Shown: piece after piece, positions 6,905 through 14,900 of the stretch
How the letters are laid out: every line of letters begins with the position of its first letter
Numbering within the stretch: the stretch's first letter is position 1
Assembly: GCF_000716545.1 (NCBI RefSeq)
Contig: NZ_JNWZ01000085.1
Location: 1 to 29,165, forward strand
DNA length: 29,165 bases
Direction of reading: 5' to 3'
Source of the DNA: Kitasatospora phosalacinea
GTDB taxonomy: Bacteria > Actinomycetota > Actinomycetes > Streptomycetales > Streptomycetaceae
The notes under the pieces: model-generated
Databases searched by the model: none
Seen by the model: only the letters and a program-made list of their open reading frames with translations
Told to the model about the DNA's origin: nothing
Position numbers and translations under genes: made by a program

Positions 6905-9115
6905 TCACTCGGAGGCGGCGGCCTCGCCGCCCTCCTCGCCCTCGACGACCGGGATCAGCGACAGCTTGCCGCGCGGGTCGATCTCGGCGATCTCGACCTG
7001 CACCTTGGCGCCGACGCCGAGCACGTCCTCGACGTTCTCGACGCGCTTGCCGCCGGCCAGCTTGCGGATCTGCGAGATGTGCAGCAGACCGTCCTTGCCC
7101 GGCATGAGCGAGACGAAGGCGCCGAAGGTGGTGGTCTTCACCACGGTGCCCAGGTAGCGCTCGCCGACCTCCGGCATGGTCGGGTTGGCGATCTGGTTGA
7201 TCGTCGTGCGGGCAGCCTCCGCCGAGGGGCCGTCGACCGCACCGATGTAGATGGTGCCGTCGTCCTCGATGGTGATGTCCGCGCCGGTGTCCTCCTGGAT
7301 CTGGTTGATCATCTTGCCCTTGGGGCCGATGACCTCGCCGATCTTGTCCACCGGGATCTTGATGGTGATGATCCGCGGCGCGTTCGGGGACATCTCGTCG
7401 GGCGCGTCGATGGCCTCGTTCATGACGTCGAGGATGTGCAGGCGCGCGTCCTTGGCCTGCTTCAGCGCGGCGGCCAGCACGGAGGCCGGGATGCCGTCGA
7501 GCTTGGTGTCGAGCTGCAGGGCGGTGATGAAGTTCCGGGTGCCGGCGACCTTGAAGTCCATGTCGCCGTACGCGTCCTCGGCGCCGAGGATGTCGGTGAG
7601 CGTCACGTAGTGGGTCTCGCCGTCGATCTCCTGGGAGATCAGGCCCATGGCGATGCCGGCGACGGGGGCCTTCAGCGGCACGCCGGCGTTCAGCAGCGAC
7701 ATGGTGGAGGCGCAGACCGAGCCCATCGAGGTGGAGCCGTTGGAGCCGAGCGCCTCGGAGACCTGGCGGATCGCGTAGGGGAACTCCTCGCGGGTCGGCA
7801 GGACCGGGAGGATCGCCCGCTCGGCGAGGGCGCCGTGGCCGATCTCGCGGCGCTTGGGCGAGCCCACGCGGCCGGTCTCGCCGACCGAGTACGGCGGGAA
7901 GTTGTAGTTGTGCATGTAGCGGCGACGGGTCTCCGGGGAGAGCGTGTCGAGCTGCTGCTCCATGCGCAGCATGTTCAGCGTGGTGACGCCCAGGATCTGG
8001 GTCTCGCCGCGCTCGAACAGGGCCGAGCCGTGCACCCGCGGGATGGCCTCGACCTCGGCGGCCAGGGTGCGGATGTCGGTGACGCCGCGGCCGTCGATGC
8101 GGACCTTGTCCTTGATGACGCGCTCGCGGACGATCTTCTTGGTCAGCGCGTTGTAGGCGGCGCTGATCTCCTTCTCGCGGCCCTCGAACTCCGGGAGCAG
8201 CTTGTCGGCGGCGACGCCCTTGATCCGGTCCAGCTCGTTCTGGCGCTCCTGCTTGCCGGCGATGGTGAGCGCCTTGGCGAGCTCGTCCTTGACGGCGGAG
8301 GTCAGCGCGGCCAGCACGTCGTCCTGGTACTCCAGGAAGACCGGGAACTCGCCGGTCGGCTTGGCGGCCTGCTTGGCGAGCTGGGACTGCGCGGCGCACA
8401 GCACCTTGATGAACGGCTTGGCGGCCTCCAGGCCGGCCGCGACGACCTCCTCGGTCGGCGCCTCGGCGCCGCCCTCGACCAGCTTGATGGTCTTGTCGGT
8501 GGCCTCGGCCTCGACCATCATGATCGCGACGTCGCCGTCCGGCAGGGCGCGGCCGGCCACGACCATGTCGAAGACGGCCGACTCCAGCTCGGAGTGGGTC
8601 GGGAAGGCCACCCACTGGCCGTTGATCAGCGCGACGCGGACGCCGCCGATCGGGCCGGAGAACGGCAGGCCGGCCAGCTGGGTGGAGGCGGAGGCCGCGT
8701 TGATGGCCACCACGTCGTACAGGTGGTCGGGGTTGAGGGCCATGACCGTCACGACGACCTGGATCTCGTTGCGCAGGCCCTTGACGAAGGACGGGCGCAG
8801 CGGGCGGTCGATCAGGCGGCAGGTGAGGATCGCGTCCTCGGAGGGGCGGCCCTCGCGACGGAAGAACGATCCGGGGATGCGGCCGGCGGCGTACATCCGC
8901 TCCTCGACGTCCACCGTGAGCGGGAAGAAGTCGAAGTGTTCCTTGGGCTGCTTCGAGGCGCTGGTGGCCGACAGCACCATGGTGTCGTCGTCCAGGTAGG
9001 CCACGGCGGAGCCGGCGGCCTGACGGGCCAGACGGCCGGTCTCGAAGCGGATGGTGCGGGTACCGAAGCTGCCGTTGTCGATGACGGCCTCGGCGTAGAA
9101 AACGTTCTCTTCCAC
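6905..9115 (-). CDS. pnp: Polyribonucleotide nucleotidyltransferase (PNPase)
   Basis: PNPase is a phosphorolytic 3'-to-5' exoribonuclease and, in streptomycetes, also a poly(A) polymerase. The 736-aa protein has two RNase PH cores (about 1-220 and 320-560) separated by a helical domain, then a KH domain with IGPKGK near residues 595-600 and a C-terminal S1 domain (about 647-720; [20 protein letters not shown]). It ends in an acidic tail. I chose GTG 9115 ([15 protein letters not shown]) because AGAGGAG lies about nine bases upstream and the family begins here. An in-frame extension to 9211 has no family similarity and would lie within the leader. rpsO is upstream on the same strand, the classical rpsO-pnp pairing. 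Confidence 0.98.
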   Translation of the reverse strand: MEENVFYAEAVIDNGSFGTRTIRFETGRLARQAAGSAVAYLDDDTMVLSATSASKQPKEHFDFFPLTVDVEERMYAAGRIPGSFFRREGRPSEDAILTCRLIDRPLRPSFVKGLRNEIQVVVTVMALNPDHLYDVVAINAASASTQLAGLPFSGPIGGVRVALINGQWVAFPTHSELESAVFDMVVAGRALPDGDVAIMMVEAEATDKTIKLVEGGAEAPTEEVVAAGLEAAKPFIKVLCAAQSQLAKQAAKPTGEFPVFLEYQDDVLAALTSAVKDELAKALTIAGKQERQNELDRIKGVAADKLLPEFEGREKEISAAYNALTKKIVRERVIKDKVRIDGRGVTDIRTLAAEVEAIPRVHGSALFERGETQILGVTTLNMLRMEQQLDTLSPETRRRYMHNYNFPPYSVGETGRVGSPKRREIGHGALAERAILPVLPTREEFPYAIRQVSEALGSNGSTSMGSVCASTMSLLNAGVPLKAPVAGIAMGLISQEIDGETHYVTLTDILGAEDAYGDMDFKVAGTRNFITALQLDTKLDGIPASVLAAALKQAKDARLHILDVMNEAIDAPDEMSPNAPRIITIKIPVDKIGEVIGPKGKMINQIQEDTGADITIEDDGTIYIGAVDGPSAEAARTTINQIANPTMPEVGERYLGTVVKTTTFGAFVSLMPGKDGLLHISQIRKLAGGKRVENVEDVLGVGAKVQVEIAEIDPRGKLSLIPVVEGEEGGEAAASE

Positions 9116-9350
9116 CTGGAAGATCTCCTCTTTCGTACGTTCTCCCCAGGAGCGCCCCTGCGCTTGCCTGCCGTGGCCCGGGCAGCTGGGCCGGTCTTCG
9201 ATCGAAGCCACCGGGGCGGACCCTCTTCTCGGGGTTCCCGGCGGCCACTACCGAGGACCGGCGCCTTTCGGCGTGCGGCGGTCGGCGTCTGGACGCTCCT
9301 GCGGGGTGCGGGCGGCCTCCGTTGGAGACCTTGATTCGGCCCACTAGGGC
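9116..9350 (-). ncRNA. Structured 5' leader of pnp (candidate Actino-pnp RNA)
   Basis: The gap between rpsO and pnp holds about 380 bases without a gene. In the pnp-proximal part I see, on the minus strand, a stem of about 9 bp (GCCGCCGGG with CCCGGTGGC, one G-U pair), the 12-base palindrome CTTCGATCGAAG near 9196-9207 enclosed by CCGG arms, and short GC-rich hairpins further upstream. A conserved structure called Actino-pnp has been described upstream of actinomycete pnp genes, and PNPase commonly autoregulates through its leader. I did not match the published consensus, so the class assignment is inference from position. Confidence 0.42.
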
Positions 9351-9363
9351 GGGCATGCCCTTT

Positions 9364-9384
9364 ACCTTACAAATTCACACCCTA
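9364..9384 (-). promoter_or_regulatory. Possible pnp promoter -10 elements in an AT-rich patch
   Basis: A short AT-rich patch (9356-9385) interrupts the GC-rich rpsO-pnp gap. On the minus strand it holds two TAnnnT hexamers, TAGGGT (9384-9379) and TAAGGT (9369-9364). No convincing -35 box is visible at 17-18 bases. An intergenic pnp promoter is expected from other streptomycetes, but the assignment here is weak. Confidence 0.3.
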
Positions 9385-9390
9385 CCGAGC

Positions 9391-9420
9391 GCGGCTTCGT
9401 CGCGGGCGGCTTCGTCGCGG
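9391..9420. repeat. Perfect 15-bp tandem duplication upstream of pnp
   Basis: GCGGCTTCGTCGCGG occurs twice without interruption (9391-9405 and 9406-9420). It lies between the rpsO terminator hairpin and the AT-rich patch that may hold the pnp promoter. Confidence 0.9.
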
Positions 9421-9452
9421 GGCGTGATCGCGGGGTGGCGCGAAATGCGCCG

Positions 9453-9485
9453 AGGGGCGGCTCCCCGGTGAGGGGAGCCGCCCCT
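9453..9485 (-). terminator. Hairpin after rpsO
   Basis: A perfect 14-bp stem (9453-9466 with 9472-9485) and a 5-base loop lie 11 bases after the rpsO stop. It is terminator-like but lacks a U-tract. In streptomycetes the rpsO-pnp intergenic hairpin is a known RNase III processing site with readthrough into pnp, so this element may be partial terminator and processing site together. Confidence 0.7.
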
Positions 9486-9495
9486 ACGAGCGGTG

Positions 9496-9786
9496 TCAGC
9501 GGGCGCCGCCGGCGGCACCGCGGCGGATGCCGAGGCGGTCCACCAGGGCGCGGAAGCGCTCGATGTCCTTCTTGGCCAGGTACTGCAGCAGGCGGCGGCG
9601 CTGGCCGACCAGGATCAGCAGACCACGACGCGAGTGGTGGTCGTGCTTGTGGAACTTGAGGTGCTCGGTCAGGTCCGAGATGCGGCGGGAGAGCATGGCC
9701 ACCTGGACCTCGGGGGAGCCGGTGTCGCCCTCCTTCTGGCCGAACTCGGCGATGATCTGCTTCTTGACGTCAGCGGCGAGGGCCAC
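9496..9786 (-). CDS. rpsO: 30S ribosomal protein S15
   Basis: S15 binds the central domain of 16S rRNA early in 30S assembly. The 96-aa product is full length and shows the family core: [36 protein letters not shown], then [16 protein letters not shown]. Two starts compete. ATG 9792 directly abuts the AAGGAG Shine-Dalgarno with no spacing, whereas GTG 9786 lies six bases from it, so I choose GTG 9786 ([10 protein letters not shown]). It is followed by a 14-bp hairpin and then pnp. Upstream is the eccD stop at 9877, leaving a 90-base gap with no clear promoter. Confidence 0.97.
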   Translation of the reverse strand: MALAADVKKQIIAEFGQKEGDTGSPEVQVAMLSRRISDLTEHLKFHKHDHHSRRGLLILVGQRRRLLQYLAKKDIERFRALVDRLGIRRGAAGGAR

Positions 9787-9876
9787 GGGCATCTCCTTCG
9801 GTTGGGTGGCCGAGTGGTCCTGGTCGGAAGCACAGGACCTGACAGGACTCGGACGGGTCAACGATAGCAGCGCGGC

Positions 9877-11337
9877 TCAGCCGGTCGCGCCGCGCACCAC
9901 GTTGTAGACGTCGAGGACGGCGAGCGCGAGCGGGACGAGCGAGATCAGCATCAGGCTGTCGACCATGTCCAGGATGCGGCCCCAGAACGGGGACACCCCG
10001 GAGCGGGGGACGATCAGCGCGATGGCGGTCATCACCGCGGCGCCGGCCGCGATGGACGCGGACAGCCACACGGTGCGCAGGTCGCCGCTGCCCTCGTTGG
10101 TGAGCTTGGCCATCAGCAGGTGCAGCGGGGTGTGCAGGGCCAGGCCGAGGATCAGCAGGGAGAGCGCCACCAGGCCGGAGATGGTGAGCGCGAAGACCTG
10201 CGCGGTGTAGCGGAACAGCCGGGCCCGCAGCATGGTCGAGACGCCGATGGCCAGGGCCAGCAGTTCGGCCCAGGTGCGGTCGCTGAAGCCGAGCACGGCG
10301 CAGGCGCCGACGATGGTGGCGGCGGCACCGCCGACCAGGCCGACCAGCACCTCGTGGCCGCGGCGCGCCTGGGCGGCGATCCGCTCGTACTGGACGGTCT
10401 CGGCGTTGCCGGCCTCCTCGCCGTAGGCGCTGCCGCGGGTGCGGGTCTGGCCGGGGGCGCTGAAGCCGACGGGCAGGCGGGCGAACCGGGCGGACAGCGC
10501 GGGCAGGAAGCCGATCGCGGCGACGCCGGCCACGCCGGTGACGGACGCGATGTCGGTGATCGCGGTGTCCGACATCAGGACGGCGGCGAAGGTGGACAGG
10601 GTGCCGGCCGCGGCGAGGAAGGAGGAGGCGACGAACGCCGAGTCCTTCTCCGGCAGCAGGCCGACCAGCAGGACGGAGACCACCAGCACGGTGACGCAGC
10701 CGACCAGGAACTGGAGCCGGCCGGGGCCGGCGCCGTCCGGGACGTCGATGATGCCGGAGCCCGCCAGCATGGCGTGCGGCAGCGCGCCGAGGCCGAGGGC
10801 GAGGGCGGCGGTGTGGTCGGAGTAGACCCGGGCGCGCACGCCGGCGAAGGTCACCAGGACGATCGCGGTGACGCCGGACAGGATGCCCGGCAGGCCGAAC
10901 ATGTCGTGCCGCAGGTCGGAGAACCACAGCGCGAAGGCGAGCAGCGCGAGCAGGACGGTGCCGGCGACCAGGCCGAAGGCCCGCATCAGGTCGGGGCTCC
11001 AGAACCGGCGGTCGGCCTCGACGGCGGAGGCGATGGCGTCGGCGACGTCGTCGTAGACCGCAGGCGGCAGCGACTCCGCGAACGGGCGCAGGCTCAGCAG
11101 GTCCCCGTCGCGGACCTGTTGGGCGGCCAGCGGCAGGCCGCTGTCCAGCACGGTCCCGTCCCGCCGCACCAGGTGGAAGCCGGTGGGCGTCCCGTCCACC
11201 TGGGTCTGCCCGGAGAGCCTGAGCACTTCCGGGTAGATGTCCGCGAGCGGGACGTCCTCCGGTAGGGCGACGTCGATCCGGCTGTCCGGTGCCACCACGG
11301 TGACCCGGCAGAAACCGGTCGTTGCGTTGTTGCTCAC
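9877..11337 (-). CDS. eccD: Type VII secretion membrane protein EccD
   Basis: EccD forms the membrane vestibule of the ESX/type VII secretion complex. The 486-aa product has an N-terminal ubiquitin-like (YukD-type) domain (about residues 8-90: CRVTVVAPDSRIDVALPEDV, then GFHLVRRDGTVLDSGLPL). A linker follows, then eleven hydrophobic segments from about residue 119 to the end, the number typical of EccD. GTG 11337 (MSNNATTGFCRV) has a GGGGGAGAGG Shine-Dalgarno just upstream; a GTG at 11370 would precede that site. It is divergent from eccC across a 577-base gap and ends 90 bases before rpsO on the same strand. Confidence 0.93.
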   Translation of the reverse strand: MSNNATTGFCRVTVVAPDSRIDVALPEDVPLADIYPEVLRLSGQTQVDGTPTGFHLVRRDGTVLDSGLPLAAQQVRDGDLLSLRPFAESLPPAVYDDVADAIASAVEADRRFWSPDLMRAFGLVAGTVLLALLAFALWFSDLRHDMFGLPGILSGVTAIVLVTFAGVRARVYSDHTAALALGLGALPHAMLAGSGIIDVPDGAGPGRLQFLVGCVTVLVVSVLLVGLLPEKDSAFVASSFLAAAGTLSTFAAVLMSDTAITDIASVTGVAGVAAIGFLPALSARFARLPVGFSAPGQTRTRGSAYGEEAGNAETVQYERIAAQARRGHEVLVGLVGGAAATIVGACAVLGFSDRTWAELLALAIGVSTMLRARLFRYTAQVFALTISGLVALSLLILGLALHTPLHLLMAKLTNEGSGDLRTVWLSASIAAGAAVMTAIALIVPRSGVSPFWGRILDMVDSLMLISLVPLALAVLDVYNVVRGATG

Positions 11338-11436
11338 CGGCCCTCTCCCCCTCGTTGGCTGTGTCGGCAAGTCTGCTGACCACTCGTCGAAGCGGCTCCG
11401 GAACTGTCACGGTCCGAACGAGAGTTGGCGCGGCGA

Positions 11437-11464
11437 CACCTTACCCTTCGCGGGAAGGGTGGTG
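11437..11464. promoter_or_regulatory. Inverted repeat upstream of eccD
   Basis: ACCCTTC (11443-11449) and GAAGGGT (11454-11460) form a 7-bp dyad with a 4-base centre. CACC and GGTG extend it by 4 bp across a 2-base bulge. A TAnnnT hexamer on the minus strand (TAAGGT) overlaps its left arm, so it could be an operator on an eccD promoter, though no -35 box is evident. Confidence 0.4.
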
Positions 11465-11682
11465 CGCGCCGGGTGCCCGTGCTCCCGGGCCCGGCGGTTC
11501 CGGCGCGGCCTTGACGGCGGATCAGCCGCCGCCGGGCGGGCCGGTCCGCCCCCGTGGACGAACCGCTTGGCGTGCGCAGTAGGATCGGCCCCTGCGCACG
11601 GCGTACGGGGGCGGCGGTCGAAGACGCGACAGCCCCGCGCGCCTGCGGTTCGGCGGAGCGGGGGCGGCGTCATCACACGGGG

Positions 11683-11729
11683 CGCCCTCACCGTACGTAT
11701 CCAGATGCGTATCCAGATGCGTGAGGGCG
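11683..11729. promoter_or_regulatory. Two direct repeats nested in an inverted repeat upstream of eccC
   Basis: CGTATCCAGATG is repeated exactly in tandem (11696-11707 and 11708-11719). The pair is bracketed by perfect 9-bp inverted arms CGCCCTCAC (11683-11691) and GTGAGGGCG (11721-11729). A further 12-base palindrome, GGGGGCGCCCCC, follows at 11747-11758. This compact repeat set in the divergent eccD-eccC region looks like a regulator-binding site. The right arm also supplies a Shine-Dalgarno-like GAGGGCGG before the mini-ORF at 11734. No known operator consensus is recognised. Confidence 0.5.
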
Positions 11730-11733
11730 GATT

Positions 11734-11841
11734 GTGAGCGAGCGATGGGGGCGCCCCCTGTCAAGTGCCCTGGGAGGGCGCGTCGTTGAGAACGGGGAGT
11801 CGCGCTCTGCGGCTGCCGCCCGGGACGGGGTGACGGTATGA
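11734..11841 (+). CDS. Possible 35-aa leader ORF upstream of eccC
   Basis: GTG 11734 is preceded by GAGGGCGG at good spacing and opens a 35-codon frame beginning MSERWGRPLSSALGG. Its TGA (11839-11841) overlaps the ATG of the next mini-ORF as ATGA. It has no recognised family, signal peptide or membrane segment. Open frames of this size arise easily by chance in DNA this GC-rich, so only the Shine-Dalgarno and the overlap support it. Confidence 0.28.
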   Translation: MSERWGRPLSSALGGRVVENGESRSAAAARDGVTV

Positions 11842-11918
11842 ACGAGCGGAGCGGGTTCACCTTCGAGAGGTGCGCGTGCGCGAAGCGCTCACCGAGCGCC
11901 GGCGAGGTGGCTGCATGA
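11838..11918 (+). CDS. Possible 26-aa leader ORF overlapping the eccC start
   Basis: ATG 11838 opens a 26-codon frame (starting MNERSGFTFERCACAKRS). Its TGA at 11916-11918 overlaps the eccC ATG at 11915 as ATGA, the classical geometry for translational coupling. The peptide has two close cysteines and several basic residues; no family is recognised. The Shine-Dalgarno is weak (GGGG region at 11827-11830), so translation would depend on arriving from the upstream mini-ORF. A stop at 11787 and the absence of other starts make ATG 11838 the only start. Confidence 0.28.
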   Translation: MNERSGFTFERCACAKRSPSAGEVAA

Positions 11919-14900
11919 GTACGGTGACGGTGAAGCGCCCGCCGCGGGCGTTCCCGCCCGCGGTGTCGGAGGAGCCGGTCGAGCTGGTTCCGCCGCCCGA
12001 GCTGCCGCGCGGCGGTGGCGAGGACTGGCTGATGACGCTGATGCCGATGCTCGGCATGGGCGGCAGCGCGGCCTTCCTGTTCCAGGGCGGCCAGGGCCCG
12101 ATGAAGATGATGGGCGTGCTGATGATCGCCTCGACCGCCGCGATGGCGGTGGCGCAGATCGTCAGGGCCCGCAAGGGCGGCAGCGCGGCGACCTCGGACG
12201 AGCGCCGCGACTACCTGAAGTACCTGCAGCAGAAGCGCCGCGAGGTGCGCCGCACGGCCGAGCGGCAGCGCGGCGCGCTGCTGTTCACCCACCCGGAGCC
12301 GGACCAGCTGTGGTCGGTGGTGGCCGAGGGCCGCCGGCTCTGGGAGCGCCGGCCGACCGACGCGGACTTCGCGCAGATCCGGGTCGGCCTGGGCCCGCTG
12401 CAGCTGTCGACGCCGCTGGTGGCGCCGCAGACCGCGCCGATGGACGAGCTGGAGCCGCTCGCCGCGGAGGCGATGGGCACCTTCATCAAGACCCACGGCA
12501 CCCTGCAGGACCTGCCGCTGGCGGTCTCGCTGCGGGCGTTCTACCACATCACGGTGTGCGGCGACCCGGACTCGGTGTACGGCAACGTGCGGGCGATGGT
12601 GGCCCAGCTGGCGACCCTGCACTCCCCCGAGGACCTGATGATCGGGGTGGCTGCCGCGCCGGGCGCGGTGGAGGAGTGGGAGTGGGCGAAGTGGCTGCCG
12701 CACACCCAGCACCGCAAGGAGAGCGACGGGGCCGGTTCGCGGCGCCTGATCGCCTCCGGGCTGGGTGAGCTGGAGGAACTGCTGGCCAACGAGCTGGCCG
12801 GTCGCAAGGGCTTCTCCCGGGACAGCACGCCGACCCCGGACCAGCCGCACCTGGTGGTCATCATGGACGGCGCCTCGGTGCCGGTCGACTCGGTGATCGC
12901 CGGTCCGGAGGGCGTCCAGGGCGTCACCGTGATCGAGGTCGTCCCGGGCGACCTGGACGAGCCGAACGGCCACCTGGTGATCACCGTCGGCAAGGACTCG
13001 CTGCTGCTGGAGGCGGCGTCCGGGGCGAGCTACCCGGGCACGCCGGACACCCTGTCGGCCTGGCAGTCGGAGGCGCTGGCGCGGCAGCTGGCGCCGTTCC
13101 GGGCGTCCGCGGGCGGCGACGACAGCGACCCGTCGCTGGTGTCGATGGACTTCACCGAAATGATGCACACCGGCGACCCGGGCTCCTTCGACCCGACCCG
13201 GCACTGGCGTCCCAAGCCGATCCGCGAGAAGCTGCGCGTCCCGCTGGGCGTCGGTAGCAACGGCGAGTACGTCTGGCTGGACATCAAGGAAGCCTCGCTG
13301 GAGGGCATGGGCCCGCACGGCATGTGCGTGGGTGCGACCGGTTCCGGCAAGTCCGAGGTGCTGCGCACCATCGTGCTGGCGCTGGCGGTCACCCACTCCT
13401 CCGAGGTGCTGAACCTGGTCCTCGCGGACTTCAAGGGCGGTGCGACCTTCGCCGGCATGTCGGAGATGCCGCACACAGCGGCCGTGATCACCAACCTCGA
13501 GGGCGAAGCGACCCTGATCGACCGCATGCGCGACGCGATCGAGGGCGAGATGAACCGCCGCCAGGAGCTGCTGCGCGCGGCGGGCAACTACGCGAACATC
13601 AACGAGTACGAGCGGGCCCGCGCGGCCGGCGCGCCGCTCGACCCGCTGCCCTCGCTGCTGATGATCATCGACGAGTTCTCCGAGCTCCTCACCGCGAAGC
13701 CGGACTTCATCGAGCTGTTCATCCAGATCGGCCGCATCGGCCGTTCGCTCGGCATGCACATGCTGCTGGCCTCGCAGCGACTGGAGGAGGGCAAGCTCCG
13801 CGGTCTGGACACCTTCCTCTCCTACCGCCTGGGCCTGCGCACCTTCTCGGCCGCCGAGTCGCGGGCCGCGATCGGCGTGCCGGACGCCTACCACCTGCCG
13901 CCGATCCCCGGCGTGGGCTACCTCAAGTTCGGCTCCGACGTGATGGAGCGCTTCCGCGCCGCCTACGTCTCCGGCAAGTACCGGGCGCCGGGCGCCCAGC
14001 GCGCGGTCGGCGGCCGGGTGGTCACCGCCCAGCCGGTGCTGTTCACCGCCGCCGAGGTCGAGGTCGTCGAGCCCGAGGTGGAGATCCTCCCCGAACTGCC
14101 CGAGGAGGAGGAGAAGGACGAGGCGCTGCTGGACACCATGCTCGACGTGTTCGTGCAGCGGATGATCGGCCAGGGCCCGCCGGCCCACCAGGTGTGGCTG
14201 CCCCCGCTGGACGCCCCGCCGTCCATGGACAGCCTGCTGGAGCCGCTGCAGGTCAGCCCGGACCGCGGCCTGACCCCGGCGGCCGTCCGCCAGGGCAACC
14301 TGGTCGTCCCGGTCGGCATCGTCGACAAGCCGCGCGACCAGCGCCGCGACGTGATGTACCTGGACTACTCGGGCGCCGCCGGCCACGGCATGATCGTGGG
14401 CGGTCCGCGCTCGGGCAAGTCCACCATGGTGCGCACCATCGTGGCCGGTTTCTCGGTCACCCACACGCCGGTGGAGACGCAGTTCTACCTGCTCGACTTC
14501 GGCGGCGGCGGCTTCGGCTCGCTGGCCGACCTGCCGCACGTCGGCGGCGTCGCGGGCCGACTGGACGTCGAGAAGGTCCGCCGCATGATCAGCGAGGTGC
14601 ACGGCGTGCTCAACCGCCGTGAGGAGCTGTTCCGGTCGACCGGCATCGACACCATCACCACCTACCGCTCCCGTCGGGCCGCCGGGCAGCTGCCCGACGA
14701 GCAGTTCGGCGACGTGTTCCTGTTCATCGACGGCTGGCTGACCTTCAAGCAGGAGTTCGAGGTCCTGGAGCCGGTCATCGCCGACATCGTGCAGCGCGGC
14801 CTCGGCTACGGCGTGCACGTGGTGATCACCGCGGCCCGCTACGCCGAGGTCCGCCCGGCGCTGAAGGACCAGCTGCAGAACCGGGTGGAGCTCAAGCTCG

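Noticed and set aside
9116..9211. N-terminal extension of PNPase starting at 9211
   Set aside because: The added residues have no family similarity, and they would translate through the Shine-Dalgarno and leader stems of the GTG at 9115.
6563..9334. 923-codon plus-strand frame opposite pepR and pnp
   Set aside because: Composition is dominated by Leu, Asp, Gly, Arg and Ala as expected for an antisense shadow. It spans two real genes and their spacer.
9787..9792. ATG at 9792 as the rpsO start
   Set aside because: It abuts the AAGGAG Shine-Dalgarno with no spacing; GTG 9786 has a six-base spacer and gives the usual S15 N-terminus.
11407..11691. 94-codon minus-strand frame between eccD and eccC
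   Set aside because: Pro/Arg-rich, no domain pattern, and it spans the repeat cluster and hairpin; likely chance in GC-rich DNA.
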